This document shows positions 30,738 to 39,053 of a stretch of 64,000 bases of DNA, piece by piece. The stretch comes from Prauserella aidingensis (GTDB lineage: Bacteria > Actinomycetota > Actinomycetes > Mycobacteriales > Pseudonocardiaceae): the NCBI RefSeq assembly GCF_024171865.1, contig NZ_JAMTCN010000006.1, forward strand, positions 1-64,000, written 5' to 3'. Every line of letters begins with the position of its first letter. Positions within the stretch are counted from its first letter, which is position 1. A program made the translations under genes and the position numbers. The notes beneath the pieces were generated by a model, which worked only from the letters and a program-made list of their open reading frames with translations, ran no database searches and was not told the origin of the DNA.

Positions 30738-31034
30738 GACAGAGGCCACGGTCTCAAGGCCGATGTGCTCGTTGCCGAAGTACCGGTAGCGGACCAGGTC
30801 GATGCTGCGCTGGTGCTCGCGCACGGCGTGCGCGTCGTAGCGGGTGAAGTCGCCGGCAACACAGATCAGGCGGGGGGCGCTCCACAGGACCTGGGCCGCA
30901 GCTAGAGCCCCGAGCCTGTCTCGGACCAGGGCATCGAAGGCGCTCCGGTGCGCGGTCAGCCAGGCCATGTAGTACAGGCCCTGGTTGATCACGCCGGCAT
31001 CCGTGCCGCGCTTGTACTCGATATTACCGACCGC
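30738..31034 (-). pseudogene. Nuclease-like domain fragment (DUF5655/DUF91-like)
   Basis: The minus strand contains NIEYKRGTDAGVINQGLYYMAWLTAHRSAFDALVRDRLG, then LWSAPRLICVAGDFTRYDAHAVREHQRSIDLVRYRYFG and IGLETVASV. The ExK of a PD-(D/E)xK nuclease fold and the RxxDxxAVRE region are recognisable from a family of predicted nucleases. The N-terminal part and C-terminus are absent, and the fragment is fused head-on to the IS30 remnant. Flanking DNA (31035-31197) shows no gene. Confidence 0.6.
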
Positions 31035-31197
31035 AGGAGCCCGGATACCGGCTCTGAACTGCGACGATTCATAGACTACATGTCCGTGACGCTGAGTGCG
31101 CCGGTCGGTGTCGTTCATTGGGTCGGGCACTAAAAAATTCTGAATTTGAGCAGGCGGGCACCGTGGTCGCCGTAGCCTTCGGGTCGGACGTTCAGGG

Positions 31198-31668
31198 TCA
31201 GCGGGGCCGTGGGGCGAGTTCGAGGGCGGTGAGCCAGCGGTCGAGTGCGTCGACGGCGTCCTCGTCGACCGCGCCGCTGATCCATGCCTGCGCCCGTTCC
31301 CAGGCGGGCTGGGCGTCCGCCAGCGCCTGGTGGCCGGCGTCGGTCACGACGACACGGGTCGTTCGCCCGGTCGCCGAGGTCTCTGCGGCACGGACGTAAC
31401 CGAGTTGGGCGAGCAGGTCGAGGTTCCGGCTGATCGTGGAGCGTTCGATGCCGAGCCAGCCGGCGATCTCCGACGGGCGGACGGGCTCGCCGGAGACGGC
31501 CATCTCGGAGAGCACTTCGACCTGCGCCAGAGTGAGTCCCGACTCCCGCAACTCCGCCTCGAAGCGCCGCGAGACGAGCCGTTGCAACCGCGCGATGCGC
31601 CTGCCGAGACACCGGTCAGCCATCCACAGAGCCCGCCGCCGCAGCTCTTCCGATCCCTGGTGTTGCAT
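31198..31668 (-). CDS. MarR-family transcriptional regulator
   Basis: A 156-residue winged-helix regulator: RIARLQRLVSRRFEAELRESGLTLAQVEVLSEMAVSGEPVRPSEIAGWLGIERSTISRNLDLLAQLGYVRAAETSATGRTTRVVVTDAGHQALADA, the MarR core with the DxRxxxV wing replaced by TGRTTRVV. GGAGG lies 6 bp before the ATG at 31668. It is divergent from the carbonic anhydrase gene, and a near-perfect inverted repeat (GTAGTGTA...TACACCAC, about 31684-31722) between them is a probable operator, suggesting autoregulation and control of the anhydrase. Confidence 0.88.
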   Translation of the reverse strand: MQHQGSEELRRRALWMADRCLGRRIARLQRLVSRRFEAELRESGLTLAQVEVLSEMAVSGEPVRPSEIAGWLGIERSTISRNLDLLAQLGYVRAAETSATGRTTRVVVTDAGHQALADAQPAWERAQAWISGAVDEDAVDALDRWLTALELAPRPR

Positions 31669-31734
31669 ATGCACCTCCTCGTATGTAGTGTAGCCGACAC
31701 GCTCACTGTTGCAGATACACCACATGGAGGAATC

Positions 31735-32295
31735 GTGTCGGACTTCGACGAGTTCTTGAAGCGCAACCAGGCTTTCGCGGCGAACGTCGACCTCGCCCGG
31801 CTGGCGATGCCGGAATCGATGCCGGAGCGGCTGCCGCTGGTACTGGTCTGTGCCGATCCGCGAGTCGAGCCGGCGGGCTTCCTCGGGCTCGGACCCGGGG
31901 AAGCGGGAGTGCTGCGGAACACGGGCGGACGGGTAGACGGCCGGGTGACCGAGGACATCGCATATCTGGCGGTGCGGCTCGGGGTCAGGATGGACGTCGC
32001 GATCGTGCATCACACGCAGTGCGGCACCGGTCTGCTCGCCGACCCGGCGTTCCGCCACTCCTTCGCAGAGCGCACCGGAGGCGACGACACCGTGCTCGCC
32101 GAGCGTGCGGTCACGGACCCGGCCGCGACCGTGCAGCGCGACGTCGAGAAGCTCCTCGGCGACCCACTGATGACCAGCGAGGTCCTCGCGTCCGTGTCGG
32201 GATACGTGCTGCGGCTGGAGACCGGGCTCGTCGAGACCGTCGTCGAACACGTCGTTGAGACCGCCGCCGAACCCGTTGCGCCGGCCAGCAGGTAG
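31735..32295 (+). CDS. Beta-class carbonic anhydrase-like protein
   Basis: A 186-residue member of the beta-carbonic anhydrase fold. The zinc and active-site motif CADPRVEP (Cys39, Asp41, Arg43) and the second zinc motif HHTQCGTG (His93, Cys96) are present. The protein is shorter than the typical enzyme and ends with a low-complexity tail (AAEPVAPASR). Family members interconvert CO2 and bicarbonate, though this short actinobacterial group is not always active. GTG at 31735 after GGAGG. Its partner regulator is the divergent MarR. Confidence 0.85.
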   Translation: MSDFDEFLKRNQAFAANVDLARLAMPESMPERLPLVLVCADPRVEPAGFLGLGPGEAGVLRNTGGRVDGRVTEDIAYLAVRLGVRMDVAIVHHTQCGTGLLADPAFRHSFAERTGGDDTVLAERAVTDPAATVQRDVEKLLGDPLMTSEVLASVSGYVLRLETGLVETVVEHVVETAAEPVAPASR

Positions 32296-32321
32296 CCGAG
32301 CGGGAGGCGAGCGCCGACGGG

Positions 32322-32408
32322 TCAGTCGAGGATCGTCGCCGCCTGCCAGGCGCCTGGGCGCAGGCCCGTCGCCTTCAGGAAGAAGTTCGTCCGGGAACCT
32401 GAGTTCGC
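32322..32408 (-). other. Possible gene remnant: short C-terminal fragment
   Basis: The minus strand reads SRTNFFLKATGLRPGAWQAATILD then stop at 32322. It has the feel of a regulator C-terminus (TGxRPGxW), but there is no upstream continuation and I cannot name a family. The rest of 32296-32436 shows nothing else. Confidence 0.3.
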
Positions 32409-32436
32409 TCGCACATCGCGCCGCGGTGACGCGTTC

Positions 32437-33141
32437 GTGGGCCGGCAGGCGCTTCGCCCCTGCCGGCACGGCTACAGCGGACTGATCTCCGGCCTCGAAG
32501 CCGACGGCTTCACCGTCGTCGCTCCGCCGAACCCGCTGCGCGCTCTCGCGTCCGACGCGGCGTCCATCCGGACCCGCGTCGCGGCCGTCGACGGCCCCGT
32601 CGTGCTCGTCGGCCACTCCTACGCCGGCGCCGTCATCAGCCACGCCGCCGTCGGCCTCGACAACGTGATCGGGCTGGTCTACCTGGTCGCTTTCGGCCTC
32701 GATGTCGGCGAGAGCTGCCTCAGCGCACAGGACGGGTACGCGCCGTCGCTGCTCGCCACCGAGAACGCGCCGACCCCGTACGACGCCCCCGGCGCCCCGG
32801 GCGGCCCCGATCTCTACATCAACCCCGGCCGGTTCCGCGAGGTGTTCTACGCCGACTCCTCCGACGAGCTGGCCCGCGCGATGTACGCGACGCAGCGGCC
32901 GCTGTCCGCATTCGCGTTCACCGAGGCCGCCACCGTCCGGGGATGGGACCGGAAGCCGACCTGGTACCTCGTCTCCAACGACGACAACGCCATCCCGCCT
33001 CAGTTGCAGCGGGACATGGCCGACCGGATGCACGCACACACCGAGGACATCGACGCCTCCCACACGGCCTTCGTCTCACATCCCAAGCGCGTCGCGGACT
33101 TCGTCGAGCGCGCCGCCAAGGACTTCACAAAGCGCGTCTGA
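32437..33141 (+). pseudogene. Alpha/beta hydrolase lacking its N-terminal strand
   Basis: From LISGLEADGFTVVAPPNPLRALASDAASIRTRVAAVDGPVVLVGHSYAGAVISHAA onward this is a normal alpha/beta hydrolase with nucleophile Ser in GHSYAG and a catalytic His in the DIDASHTAFVSHP segment. The family usually opens MTTIVLVHGAFxDxSSW, which carries the oxyanion HG. Here only AFV remains, followed by an insertion from a GC-rich hairpin (32441-32467), and no ribosome-binding site precedes the GTG. It is probably a truncated, inactive copy, though the later frame is open. Confidence 0.7.
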
Positions 33142-33358
33142 CCCGCCGGGGGGCCGCGCACGCCCCCTTCATCCCCTCCAGCAAACCGCACCACTCCACC
33201 AGCCGCACCGACGGCAACCGCACATCCCTGGCAGGGCGATCCGCCGTCGCTCCACGTGCCGTGCGCAGCACCTCCAAGACCCGGCACGCGTCAGCGCGTC
33301 GCCGAGACACCGAACCAATCGTCCCCGTACCGGGGCATCCGGACGAAAGACACACATC

Positions 33359-34417
33359 ATGACCGCAGATGCAGGCTTGTCCGTCTTCGAGCAGCTCGAC
33401 CTGCCCGACACGAGCCTCGCCCGGGACACCTATGCCTATGTGGACCGGATCTCGCCCGCATTCGTTCTCCATCACAGCGTCCGTAGCTATGTTTTCGCTC
33501 GCGCTCATGCTCATGCTCAGGGTCTGCGCGCCGGTAGCGACTACGACGACGAGTTGCTGTTCCTCAGCTGTGTTCTGCACGACATCGGCCTGACTGACGA
33601 GGGCAACGGCGACCAGCGCTTCGAAGTCGACGGCGCTGACGCCGCAGCGGCATTCCTGCGCGAGCGCGGCGTCGAGGAACGGCGTATCGCCATCGCCTGG
33701 GACGCCATCGCCCTGCACACCTCGGACGGCATCGCCGCGCGGAAGGGCACGGAGGTCGCGCCGGCCCAGGCCGGTATCGGCACCGACATCCTCGGAGTCC
33801 AGCGTGACAGCCTGCCATCCGGCCTCGCCGACGATGTGCACGTCCTGCTCCCGCGCCTGGACCTGGCCTACGCGCTCAGCGACGCCATCCTCACCCAGGC
33901 CACGGCCAAGCCGCACAAGGCATCCCCGATCACCTTCCCGGGCGAGCTGCTGCGCCGTCACCTGCCGTACGGCGCCTATCCCTCCTGGTACGACCTACTG
34001 GCCTCGGCCGGCTGGGGCGACAAGCCGGTCGGTCTCACCGCCCGGCGCCGCGCTGAGACGCCTCAGCAGGTGGGGACCTTGTTCATGGAGTACCTGGAGG
34101 CAGGGGACGTCGAGGGTCTGGTGTCGCTCTACGAGCCGAACGCCCACTTCGTTCCTGCCCCCGGGACTCACTTGACGGGCACCGACGCCATCCGCGCGGC
34201 CATGCAGCAGATGGTCGACAGCGGCTCCCACCTCAACCTCGAACTGCGAGACATCCGACAGGTTGACGACATCGCCCTGGTGTCGAACAACGCCACACTC
34301 ACCGGAGCCGGACCGGAGCCGGTGATCTCCACCACCACCGAGATCCTCCGACGTCAGCCGGACGGCGGCTGGGCCCACGTCGTGGACGACCCGTTCGACA
34401 ACGTCGGGCGGGTGTAG
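33359..34417 (+). CDS. HD-domain hydrolase fused to a SnoaL-like domain
   Basis: A 352-residue fusion. Residues about 10-215 form an HD-domain protein of the cyanamide-hydratase-like group (FVLHHSVRSYVFARAHAHAQG, LLFLSCVLHDIGLTDEGNGDQRFEVDGADAAAAFL), where H, HD and D provide the metal site. Residues about 235-352 are a SnoaL/NTF2-like domain (LFMEYLEAGDVEGLVSLYEPNAHFVPAPGTHLTGTDAIRAAMQQMVD). Both are normally separate proteins, so this fusion is unusual. The ATG is at 33359 with weak upstream pairing. No partner genes are visible, and it is the last gene before the ychF att region. Confidence 0.8.
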   Translation: MTADAGLSVFEQLDLPDTSLARDTYAYVDRISPAFVLHHSVRSYVFARAHAHAQGLRAGSDYDDELLFLSCVLHDIGLTDEGNGDQRFEVDGADAAAAFLRERGVEERRIAIAWDAIALHTSDGIAARKGTEVAPAQAGIGTDILGVQRDSLPSGLADDVHVLLPRLDLAYALSDAILTQATAKPHKASPITFPGELLRRHLPYGAYPSWYDLLASAGWGDKPVGLTARRRAETPQQVGTLFMEYLEAGDVEGLVSLYEPNAHFVPAPGTHLTGTDAIRAAMQQMVDSGSHLNLELRDIRQVDDIALVSNNATLTGAGPEPVISTTTEILRRQPDGGWAHVVDDPFDNVGRV

Positions 34418-34509
34418 ATTTGTTTCCGCACGGGGCCATGAGGCCGTGAAGAAGGCGTGTGGATGTATCCTCTCCCTACTCACCCGTCGCACCGGGCAGC
34501 GCACTGTCC

Positions 34510-34612
34510 GAAACCCAGCACGGGCGTTCCCATCCCAGCACGGTAGGGATGAGCAGGGGTGATGACAGGTGACGAGGGGTCAGATATCCCAGCACCATCC
34601 CAGCGCGGGAGA
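34510..34612. repeat. Dispersed CCCAGCACGG direct repeats
   Basis: Four near-copies of CCCAGCACGG occur at about 34517, 34534, 34590 and 34602 in a 100-bp gap with no gene. Similar short direct repeats beside an att core serve as integrase arm sites, which would suit the neighbouring ychF-end duplication, but this is a guess. Confidence 0.45.
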
Positions 34613-34618
34613 AAAACC

Positions 34619-34648
34619 AAGGGCCCGACTCCGAGGAGTCGGGCCCTC
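34619..34648. terminator. Bidirectional hairpin terminator
   Basis: GGGCCCGACTCC (34621-34632) and GGAGTCGGGCCC (34635-34646) form a perfect 12-bp stem with a 2-nt spacer, followed by TCTCT on the plus strand. It would end the HD-SnoaL gene from the left and ychF from the right. Confidence 0.85.
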
Positions 34649-34696
34649 TCTGACCTGGGCGTTTGCCAGATCAGCGACGTGGTGATATGTCAGCGG

Positions 34697-34723
34697 CTAC
34701 ACGTTGAAGCGGAACTCGACCAC
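34697..34723 (-). repeat. ychF-3'-end copy B (GC-rich, probable original gene end)
   Basis: The minus strand encodes VVEFRFNV and TAG using GTG GTC GAG TTC CGC TTC AAC GTG, host-like codons. It lies 39 bp beyond the current ychF stop. The natural reading is that this is the native 3' end displaced by an integration event. Confidence 0.85.
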
Positions 34724-34762
34724 GGTGAACTGCGCGCTCCGAAACCAGCTCTGACCAGGCAT

Positions 34763-34789
34763 TTATACATTGAATCTGAATTCGACCAC
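34763..34789 (-). repeat. ychF-3'-end copy A (AT-rich, current gene end)
   Basis: The last codons of ychF are GTG GTC GAA TTC AGA TTC AAT GTA TAA: the same peptide as copy B but with AGA, AAT, GTA and TAA, which are rare in this genome. This suggests the end was supplied by an incoming element. Confidence 0.85.
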
Positions 34790-35845
34790 GTCGCCGTCGT
34801 GCATGACGTAGTCCTTGCCCTCCATGCGGACCTTGCCGGCGGAGCGCGCGTCGGCCATGGAGCCTGCGGCCATCAGGTCGTCGTAGGAGGTGATCTCGGC
34901 CTTGATGAAGCCGCGCTCGAAGTCCGTGTGGATGACGCCCGCCGCCTGCGGCGCGGTGGCGCCCTGCGGGATCGTCCAGGCGCGCGCCTCCTTGGGGCCC
35001 GCCGTGAGGTAGGTCTGCAGCCCGAGGGTGTGGAACCCGGCGCGGGCCAGTGCGTTCAGGCCTGGTTCCTCCTGGCCGACCGATTCGAGCAGCTCCTGGA
35101 CCGCCTCTTCGTCGTCCAGCTCCAGCAGCTCGGCCTCGACCTTCGCGTCGAGGAACACGGCGTCGGCGGGCGCGACCAGCTCGGCCAGCTCGGCACGCTT
35201 GGCCTCGTCGGCGAGGATGCCCTCGTCGGCGTTGAACACGTACAGGAACGGTTTGACCGTCAGCAGGCTCAGCTCACGCAGCAGCTCGAGGTCGACCTCC
35301 TTCTGCGCGGCGAACAGCGTGCGACCGGAGTCGAGGATCTCCTTGGCCTTCTTCGCGTTCTCCAACGCCGGGCGCGCCTCCTTCTTCGTGCGCGCCTCCT
35401 TCTCCATCCGCGTCAGCGCCTTCTCCAGAGTCTGCAGATCGGCGAGGATGAGCTCGGTGTTGATCGTCTCGATGTCCGACGTCGGGTCGATCGTGCCGTC
35501 GACGTGCGTGACGTCCGGATCGTCGAACACGCGGATGACCTGGCAGATCGCGTTGGCCTCGCGGATGTTGGCGAGGAACTTGTTGCCGAGCCCCGCCCCC
35601 TCGGAGGCGCCCTTGACGATGCCGGCGATGTCGACGAACGACACCGTCGCCGGGACCGTCTTCGCCGAGTCGAACATCTCGGCCAGCTTGTCCAGGCGCG
35701 AATCGGGCAGCGGGACGACACCGACGTTGGGCTCGATCGTCGCGAACGGATAGTTCGCCGCGAGCACGTCGTTGCGGGTCAGGGCGTTGAACAGGGTCGA
35801 CTTGCCGACGTTGGGCAGGCCTACGATGCCGAGGGTCAAACTCAC
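34763..35845 (-). CDS. ychF: Redox-regulated ATPase YchF (Obg-family)
   Basis: A 360-residue Obg-like P-loop protein that binds ATP rather than GTP and associates with ribosomes. The N-terminus carries GIVGLPNVGKSTLFNALTRNDVLAANYPFATIEPNVGVV (P-loop and switch I) and FVDIAGIVKGASEGAGLGNKFLANIREA (switch II). A coiled-coil helical arm follows, then the TGS domain (AWTIPQGATAPQAAGVIHTDFERGFIKAEI). The C-terminus is the conserved DGDVVEFRFNV. The coding sequence is intact, but its last nine codons look imported (see copy A). It is divergent from the Ada-AlkA gene. Confidence 0.97.
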   Translation of the reverse strand: MSLTLGIVGLPNVGKSTLFNALTRNDVLAANYPFATIEPNVGVVPLPDSRLDKLAEMFDSAKTVPATVSFVDIAGIVKGASEGAGLGNKFLANIREANAICQVIRVFDDPDVTHVDGTIDPTSDIETINTELILADLQTLEKALTRMEKEARTKKEARPALENAKKAKEILDSGRTLFAAQKEVDLELLRELSLLTVKPFLYVFNADEGILADEAKRAELAELVAPADAVFLDAKVEAELLELDDEEAVQELLESVGQEEPGLNALARAGFHTLGLQTYLTAGPKEARAWTIPQGATAPQAAGVIHTDFERGFIKAEITSYDDLMAAGSMADARSAGKVRMEGKDYVMHDGDVVEFRFNV

Positions 35846-35959
35846 GACTCGTGAGTGTACGTGCCGCCGACACGCCCCTCACGATCCCGTGCCACCACCC
35901 CGGCCGTGGTGTCCGATTTCCGCGAGTCACGGCGCTGACCTGGTGGCAGTATCGGCGGC

Positions 35960-37585
35960 ATGACCGAAACGGCCACCACGGGCATCTGGCTCGACACCGA
36001 CCGCTGCTACGCGGCCGTGCGCTCGCGCGACGCCCGGTTCGACGGCCGGTTCATCACCGGTGTGCGCACCACCGGCATCTACTGCCGCCCGTCCTGCCCC
36101 GCGATCACCCCCAAGCGCGGCAACGTCGACTTCTTCCCCACTGCCGCCGCAGCCCAGGCCCGCGGCTTTCGCGCCTGCCGCCGCTGCCTGCCCGACGCGG
36201 TGCCCGGCTCGCCCGACTGGAACGTCCGCGCCGACCTCGCCGCCCGCGCCATGCGGCTCATCGCCGAAGGCACCGTCGAACGGGAAGGCGTCCCCGGGCT
36301 GGCGCGGCGGCTGGGCTACTCGGAACGCCAGCTCGGCCGGGTGCTCACCGCCGAACTGGGCGCGGGCCCGCTCGCACTCGCCCGCGCCCACCGCGCGCAC
36401 GCCGCCCGGCTGCTCATCGAACGCTCCGCGATGCCGCTCACCGACGTCGCGTTCGCCGCGGGCTTCGCGAGCGTGCGGCAGTTCAACGACACGATCCGCT
36501 CCGTGTTCGGGATGCCCCCGTCCGACCTGCGCACCCGTGCGACGTCCCGGCGCGTCGACGACCAGGCCCAGGCGGAACCGGTGTCCGGCACGAGACTGAC
36601 GCTGCGCCTGCCACTGCGCCCACCGTTCGACGGCGACGGCCTGCTGGCCTTCCTCGCGGCCCGCGCGCTCACCGGCGTCGAGACGGCCACCGCCACCCGC
36701 TACACGCGGACACTGCGCCTGCCCCACGGGCCCGGCCGGATGAGCGTGACGCCCACCTCCGCGGCGGCGGCCGACCGCACTGCCCACGTGCGGTGCGAGC
36801 TGTGGCTCACCGACGTCCGCGACCTCGCCGGAGCCGTCGCACGAGTGCGCAGGCTGCTCGACCTCGACGCCGACCCGGCAGCCGTCGACGACGCCCTCCG
36901 CCACGACGTGGCGCTGGCACCGCTCGTCACGGCCCGGCCCGGCATCCGCCTCCCCGGCGCCGTCGACGGGCCCGAACTCGTGCTGCGCACCATGCTCGGC
37001 CAACAGGTGTCGGTCGCCGCCGCCCGCACCACCACGAACCGCCTCGTCGGCGAACTCGGCGACGCCCTCCCTGGCGCCGGCCCGACGGAAGACGCCACCG
37101 AGACGGAAACGCCGATGCGGCTGTTCCCCACCGCGTCGGCCGTGGCCGACCACGCCACCGACGTCCTGCGCGGAGCCCGCAGCCGCATCGACGGGATCCG
37201 CACCGTCGCCGCCGCCCTGGCCTCCGGCGACCTCGCCGTCCACGCAGGCCGCGACCCCGACGAACTGCGCGACGACCTGCTGGCGCTGCCGGGGATCGGC
37301 CCGTGGACCGCCGACTACGTCGTCATGCGCGCACTCGGCAGGCCCGACGTACTGGTCGGCGGCGACCTCGCGCTGCGACACGGTGCCGCCGCGATCGGCA
37401 TCGACCCGCAGTCACTGTCGGATCGCGCGCTTTCCTGGCGACCGTGGCGGTCCTACGCGGGCATGCACCTCTGGGCGGCCGCCGTGCAGAACCCGACCAC
37501 CTCCGGCCACGCCGGCGCCAACCCGGACGGGCCGACGACACGCTCCGGAACACCACCTGTCGACGCTCAGGAAGGAACCCCATGA
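35960..37585 (+). CDS. Ada regulatory domain fused to AlkA-type DNA glycosylase
   Basis: A 541-residue alkylation-damage protein. Residues 1-80 are the Ada zinc/methyl-phosphotriester domain with Cys42, Cys46, Cys73 and Cys76 (TGIYCRPSC, FRACRRC). Residues about 85-190 are an AraC-type helix-turn-helix (GVPGLARRLGYSERQLGRVL, PLTDVAFAAGFASVRQFNDTI). The rest is an AlkA-like glycosylase with AlkA N-terminal domain, helix-hairpin-helix LPGIGPWTADYVVMRALG and catalytic Asp in TADYV. It excises alkylated bases and probably activates its own expression when Cys42 is methylated. It overlaps ogt by 4 bp (ATGA), forming a repair operon. Confidence 0.95.
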   Translation: MTETATTGIWLDTDRCYAAVRSRDARFDGRFITGVRTTGIYCRPSCPAITPKRGNVDFFPTAAAAQARGFRACRRCLPDAVPGSPDWNVRADLAARAMRLIAEGTVEREGVPGLARRLGYSERQLGRVLTAELGAGPLALARAHRAHAARLLIERSAMPLTDVAFAAGFASVRQFNDTIRSVFGMPPSDLRTRATSRRVDDQAQAEPVSGTRLTLRLPLRPPFDGDGLLAFLAARALTGVETATATRYTRTLRLPHGPGRMSVTPTSAAAADRTAHVRCELWLTDVRDLAGAVARVRRLLDLDADPAAVDDALRHDVALAPLVTARPGIRLPGAVDGPELVLRTMLGQQVSVAAARTTTNRLVGELGDALPGAGPTEDATETETPMRLFPTASAVADHATDVLRGARSRIDGIRTVAAALASGDLAVHAGRDPDELRDDLLALPGIGPWTADYVVMRALGRPDVLVGGDLALRHGAAAIGIDPQSLSDRALSWRPWRSYAGMHLWAAAVQNPTTSGHAGANPDGPTTRSGTPPVDAQEGTP

Positions 37586-38085
37586 CCACCGCCACCTGGT
37601 CCACACAGGACACCCATGTCGGTCCGTTCACGGCGATCGTGGCCGCCGACGGCGCGGTCCTCGCCTCCGGCTGGACGTCTGATGTGGACGAACTTCTCCC
37701 CGTTGTCTCGCCGTCCCTCCGGCCCGCCGAAGTCCGCGAGAAACGCGACCTGGGCGATGTCACGGCGGCCGTCCACCGCTACCACCGCGGCGAGTTCGAC
37801 GCCGTCGACCCGATCGTCGTGCGCCAGCGTTCCGGGGAGTTCCTCGGCCACGCCTGGGACGTCCTCCGCACGGTGCCCGCAGGGAAATCCGTGACCTACA
37901 CGGACCTGGCCGCGCTCGCCGGACGCCCGGACGCCGTCCGCGCCGCCGCGTCGGCCTGCGCACGCAACGCCTGTGCCCTGTTCGTGCCCTGCCACCGCGT
38001 GCTGCGCGTCGGCGGCGCGATGGGCGGCTTCCGGTGGGGCGTCGACGTCAAACGGCGCCTGCTCGCACACGAACACCCCGCCTGA
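37582..38085 (+). CDS. ogt: Methylated-DNA-[protein]-cysteine S-methyltransferase
   Basis: A 167-residue O6-alkylguanine-DNA alkyltransferase. The C-terminal domain has VPAGKSVTYTDLAALAGRPDAVRAAASACARN and the suicidal acceptor motif PCHRV with Cys137, followed by GGFRWGVDVKRRLLAHE. It transfers the methyl group from O6-methylguanine to itself. GGAAGG lies upstream of the ATG. It is translationally coupled to the Ada-AlkA gene, so base removal and direct reversal are co-expressed. Confidence 0.95.
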   Translation: MTTATWSTQDTHVGPFTAIVAADGAVLASGWTSDVDELLPVVSPSLRPAEVREKRDLGDVTAAVHRYHRGEFDAVDPIVVRQRSGEFLGHAWDVLRTVPAGKSVTYTDLAALAGRPDAVRAAASACARNACALFVPCHRVLRVGGAMGGFRWGVDVKRRLLAHEHPA

Positions 38086-38187
38086 CCGGCAGGCGAACCG
38101 GTCACGACACGGATCCGGGCGGAGCGACACGCATGTCACCCCGCCCGAATCGGCACCACCCGCTCCGGCCTCGCCGCCGGCTGCGCC

Positions 38188-38907
38188 TCAGTTGCCCGGC
38201 TGCTGTGGTTGCTGCGGTTGCGGCTGCTGTGGTTGTTGCTGCGGCGGTTGCTGCTGCCCGCCCTGCTGCTGTTGTGCGGCCTGGAGCAACTTCCGGCATT
38301 CCGGAGCCTGCTGGAACTCGCCCGACAGCTGCGGGTTCGACTGCAACTGTTTGATCGGCTTCTGCAGGTCCACCTGCTGCAGCTTGCTGCTCGCCGACTG
38401 CACGGCCTGCTTCGTGGCCTGGTCCGAATCCGGCGCCTTGTCGAGCTCCGTCTTCGCCTCACCGGCCGTCGAACGGAGCTTCTTGTACGACTCCTTGGCG
38501 GTCGCGAGGAACTGGTCACCGCCCTCGGTGGGCGACGAACCCATCGCGTTCATGTCGGCCAGGAACTTGTCGACGCCCTGGGTGATCGCCCCGAGCATCG
38601 TCGTCATCGACTTCTTCACCGCCGCCGGATCCTGCGACTGGGGCGGCGGCGTGCCCTGCGACGATGCCGAGAACTCGGCCAGGCTCCCGCAGAACCCGTC
38701 GATCCACCGGACGCCCTCCTGGCTGACCTGCGCGTCGCCCTGGCCGCCCTGCTGCGATCCCGACGGGCCGGGGCTCGCCAAGCTCGACGCCGAACCGCTC
38801 GCCGGGCCGCCCTGCCCACCGGCGTTGTCGGTCTCCCCGCCGCCGCAACCGGCGAGCACGACCGCGCCGGCGGCGACCGTGGCGAGCAATGTCAGGTGAG
38901 GTCGCAT
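38188..38907 (-). CDS. Lipoprotein with glutamine/proline-rich C-terminus
   Basis: A 239-residue exported lipoprotein. The signal has a VLAGC lipobox with the acylated Cys near residue 21, followed by a Gly/Ser-rich linker. The middle is helical (RWIDGFCGSLAEFSASSQGT, VKKSMTTMLGAITQGVDKFLADM, FLATAKESYKKLRSTAGEAKTELDKA) and contains two Cys that could form a disulfide. The last 40 residues are Gln/Pro repeats (QPPQQQPQQPQPQQ) suited to spanning cell wall. I do not recognise the family. The opposite-strand repeat reading is an artefact. Confidence 0.75.
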   Translation of the reverse strand: MRPHLTLLATVAAGAVVLAGCGGGETDNAGGQGGPASGSASSLASPGPSGSQQGGQGDAQVSQEGVRWIDGFCGSLAEFSASSQGTPPPQSQDPAAVKKSMTTMLGAITQGVDKFLADMNAMGSSPTEGGDQFLATAKESYKKLRSTAGEAKTELDKAPDSDQATKQAVQSASSKLQQVDLQKPIKQLQSNPQLSGEFQQAPECRKLLQAAQQQQGGQQQPPQQQPQQPQPQQPQQPGN

Positions 38908-39053
38908 ATCCGACCCTCCGAACTGTCGTAGGTGCGCCCGGACGTCCCCGGCCGCTGGTGGCTCCGCGCAGCCCCGCGAACACCCACCGCCGACCCGGCA
39001 TCGATTGCTCGGGTCAGAGGAGGAAAGCCCCGGCCTGCGTGCCGTGGCGCGTG

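Noticed and set aside
24286-34789. Intact prophage or integrative element
   Set aside because: No integrase, structural, replication or conjugation genes are visible; only scars and cargo.
38188-38310. CAG-type microsatellite as regulatory repeat
   Set aside because: The repeats encode the Gln/Pro tail of a lipoprotein in frame.
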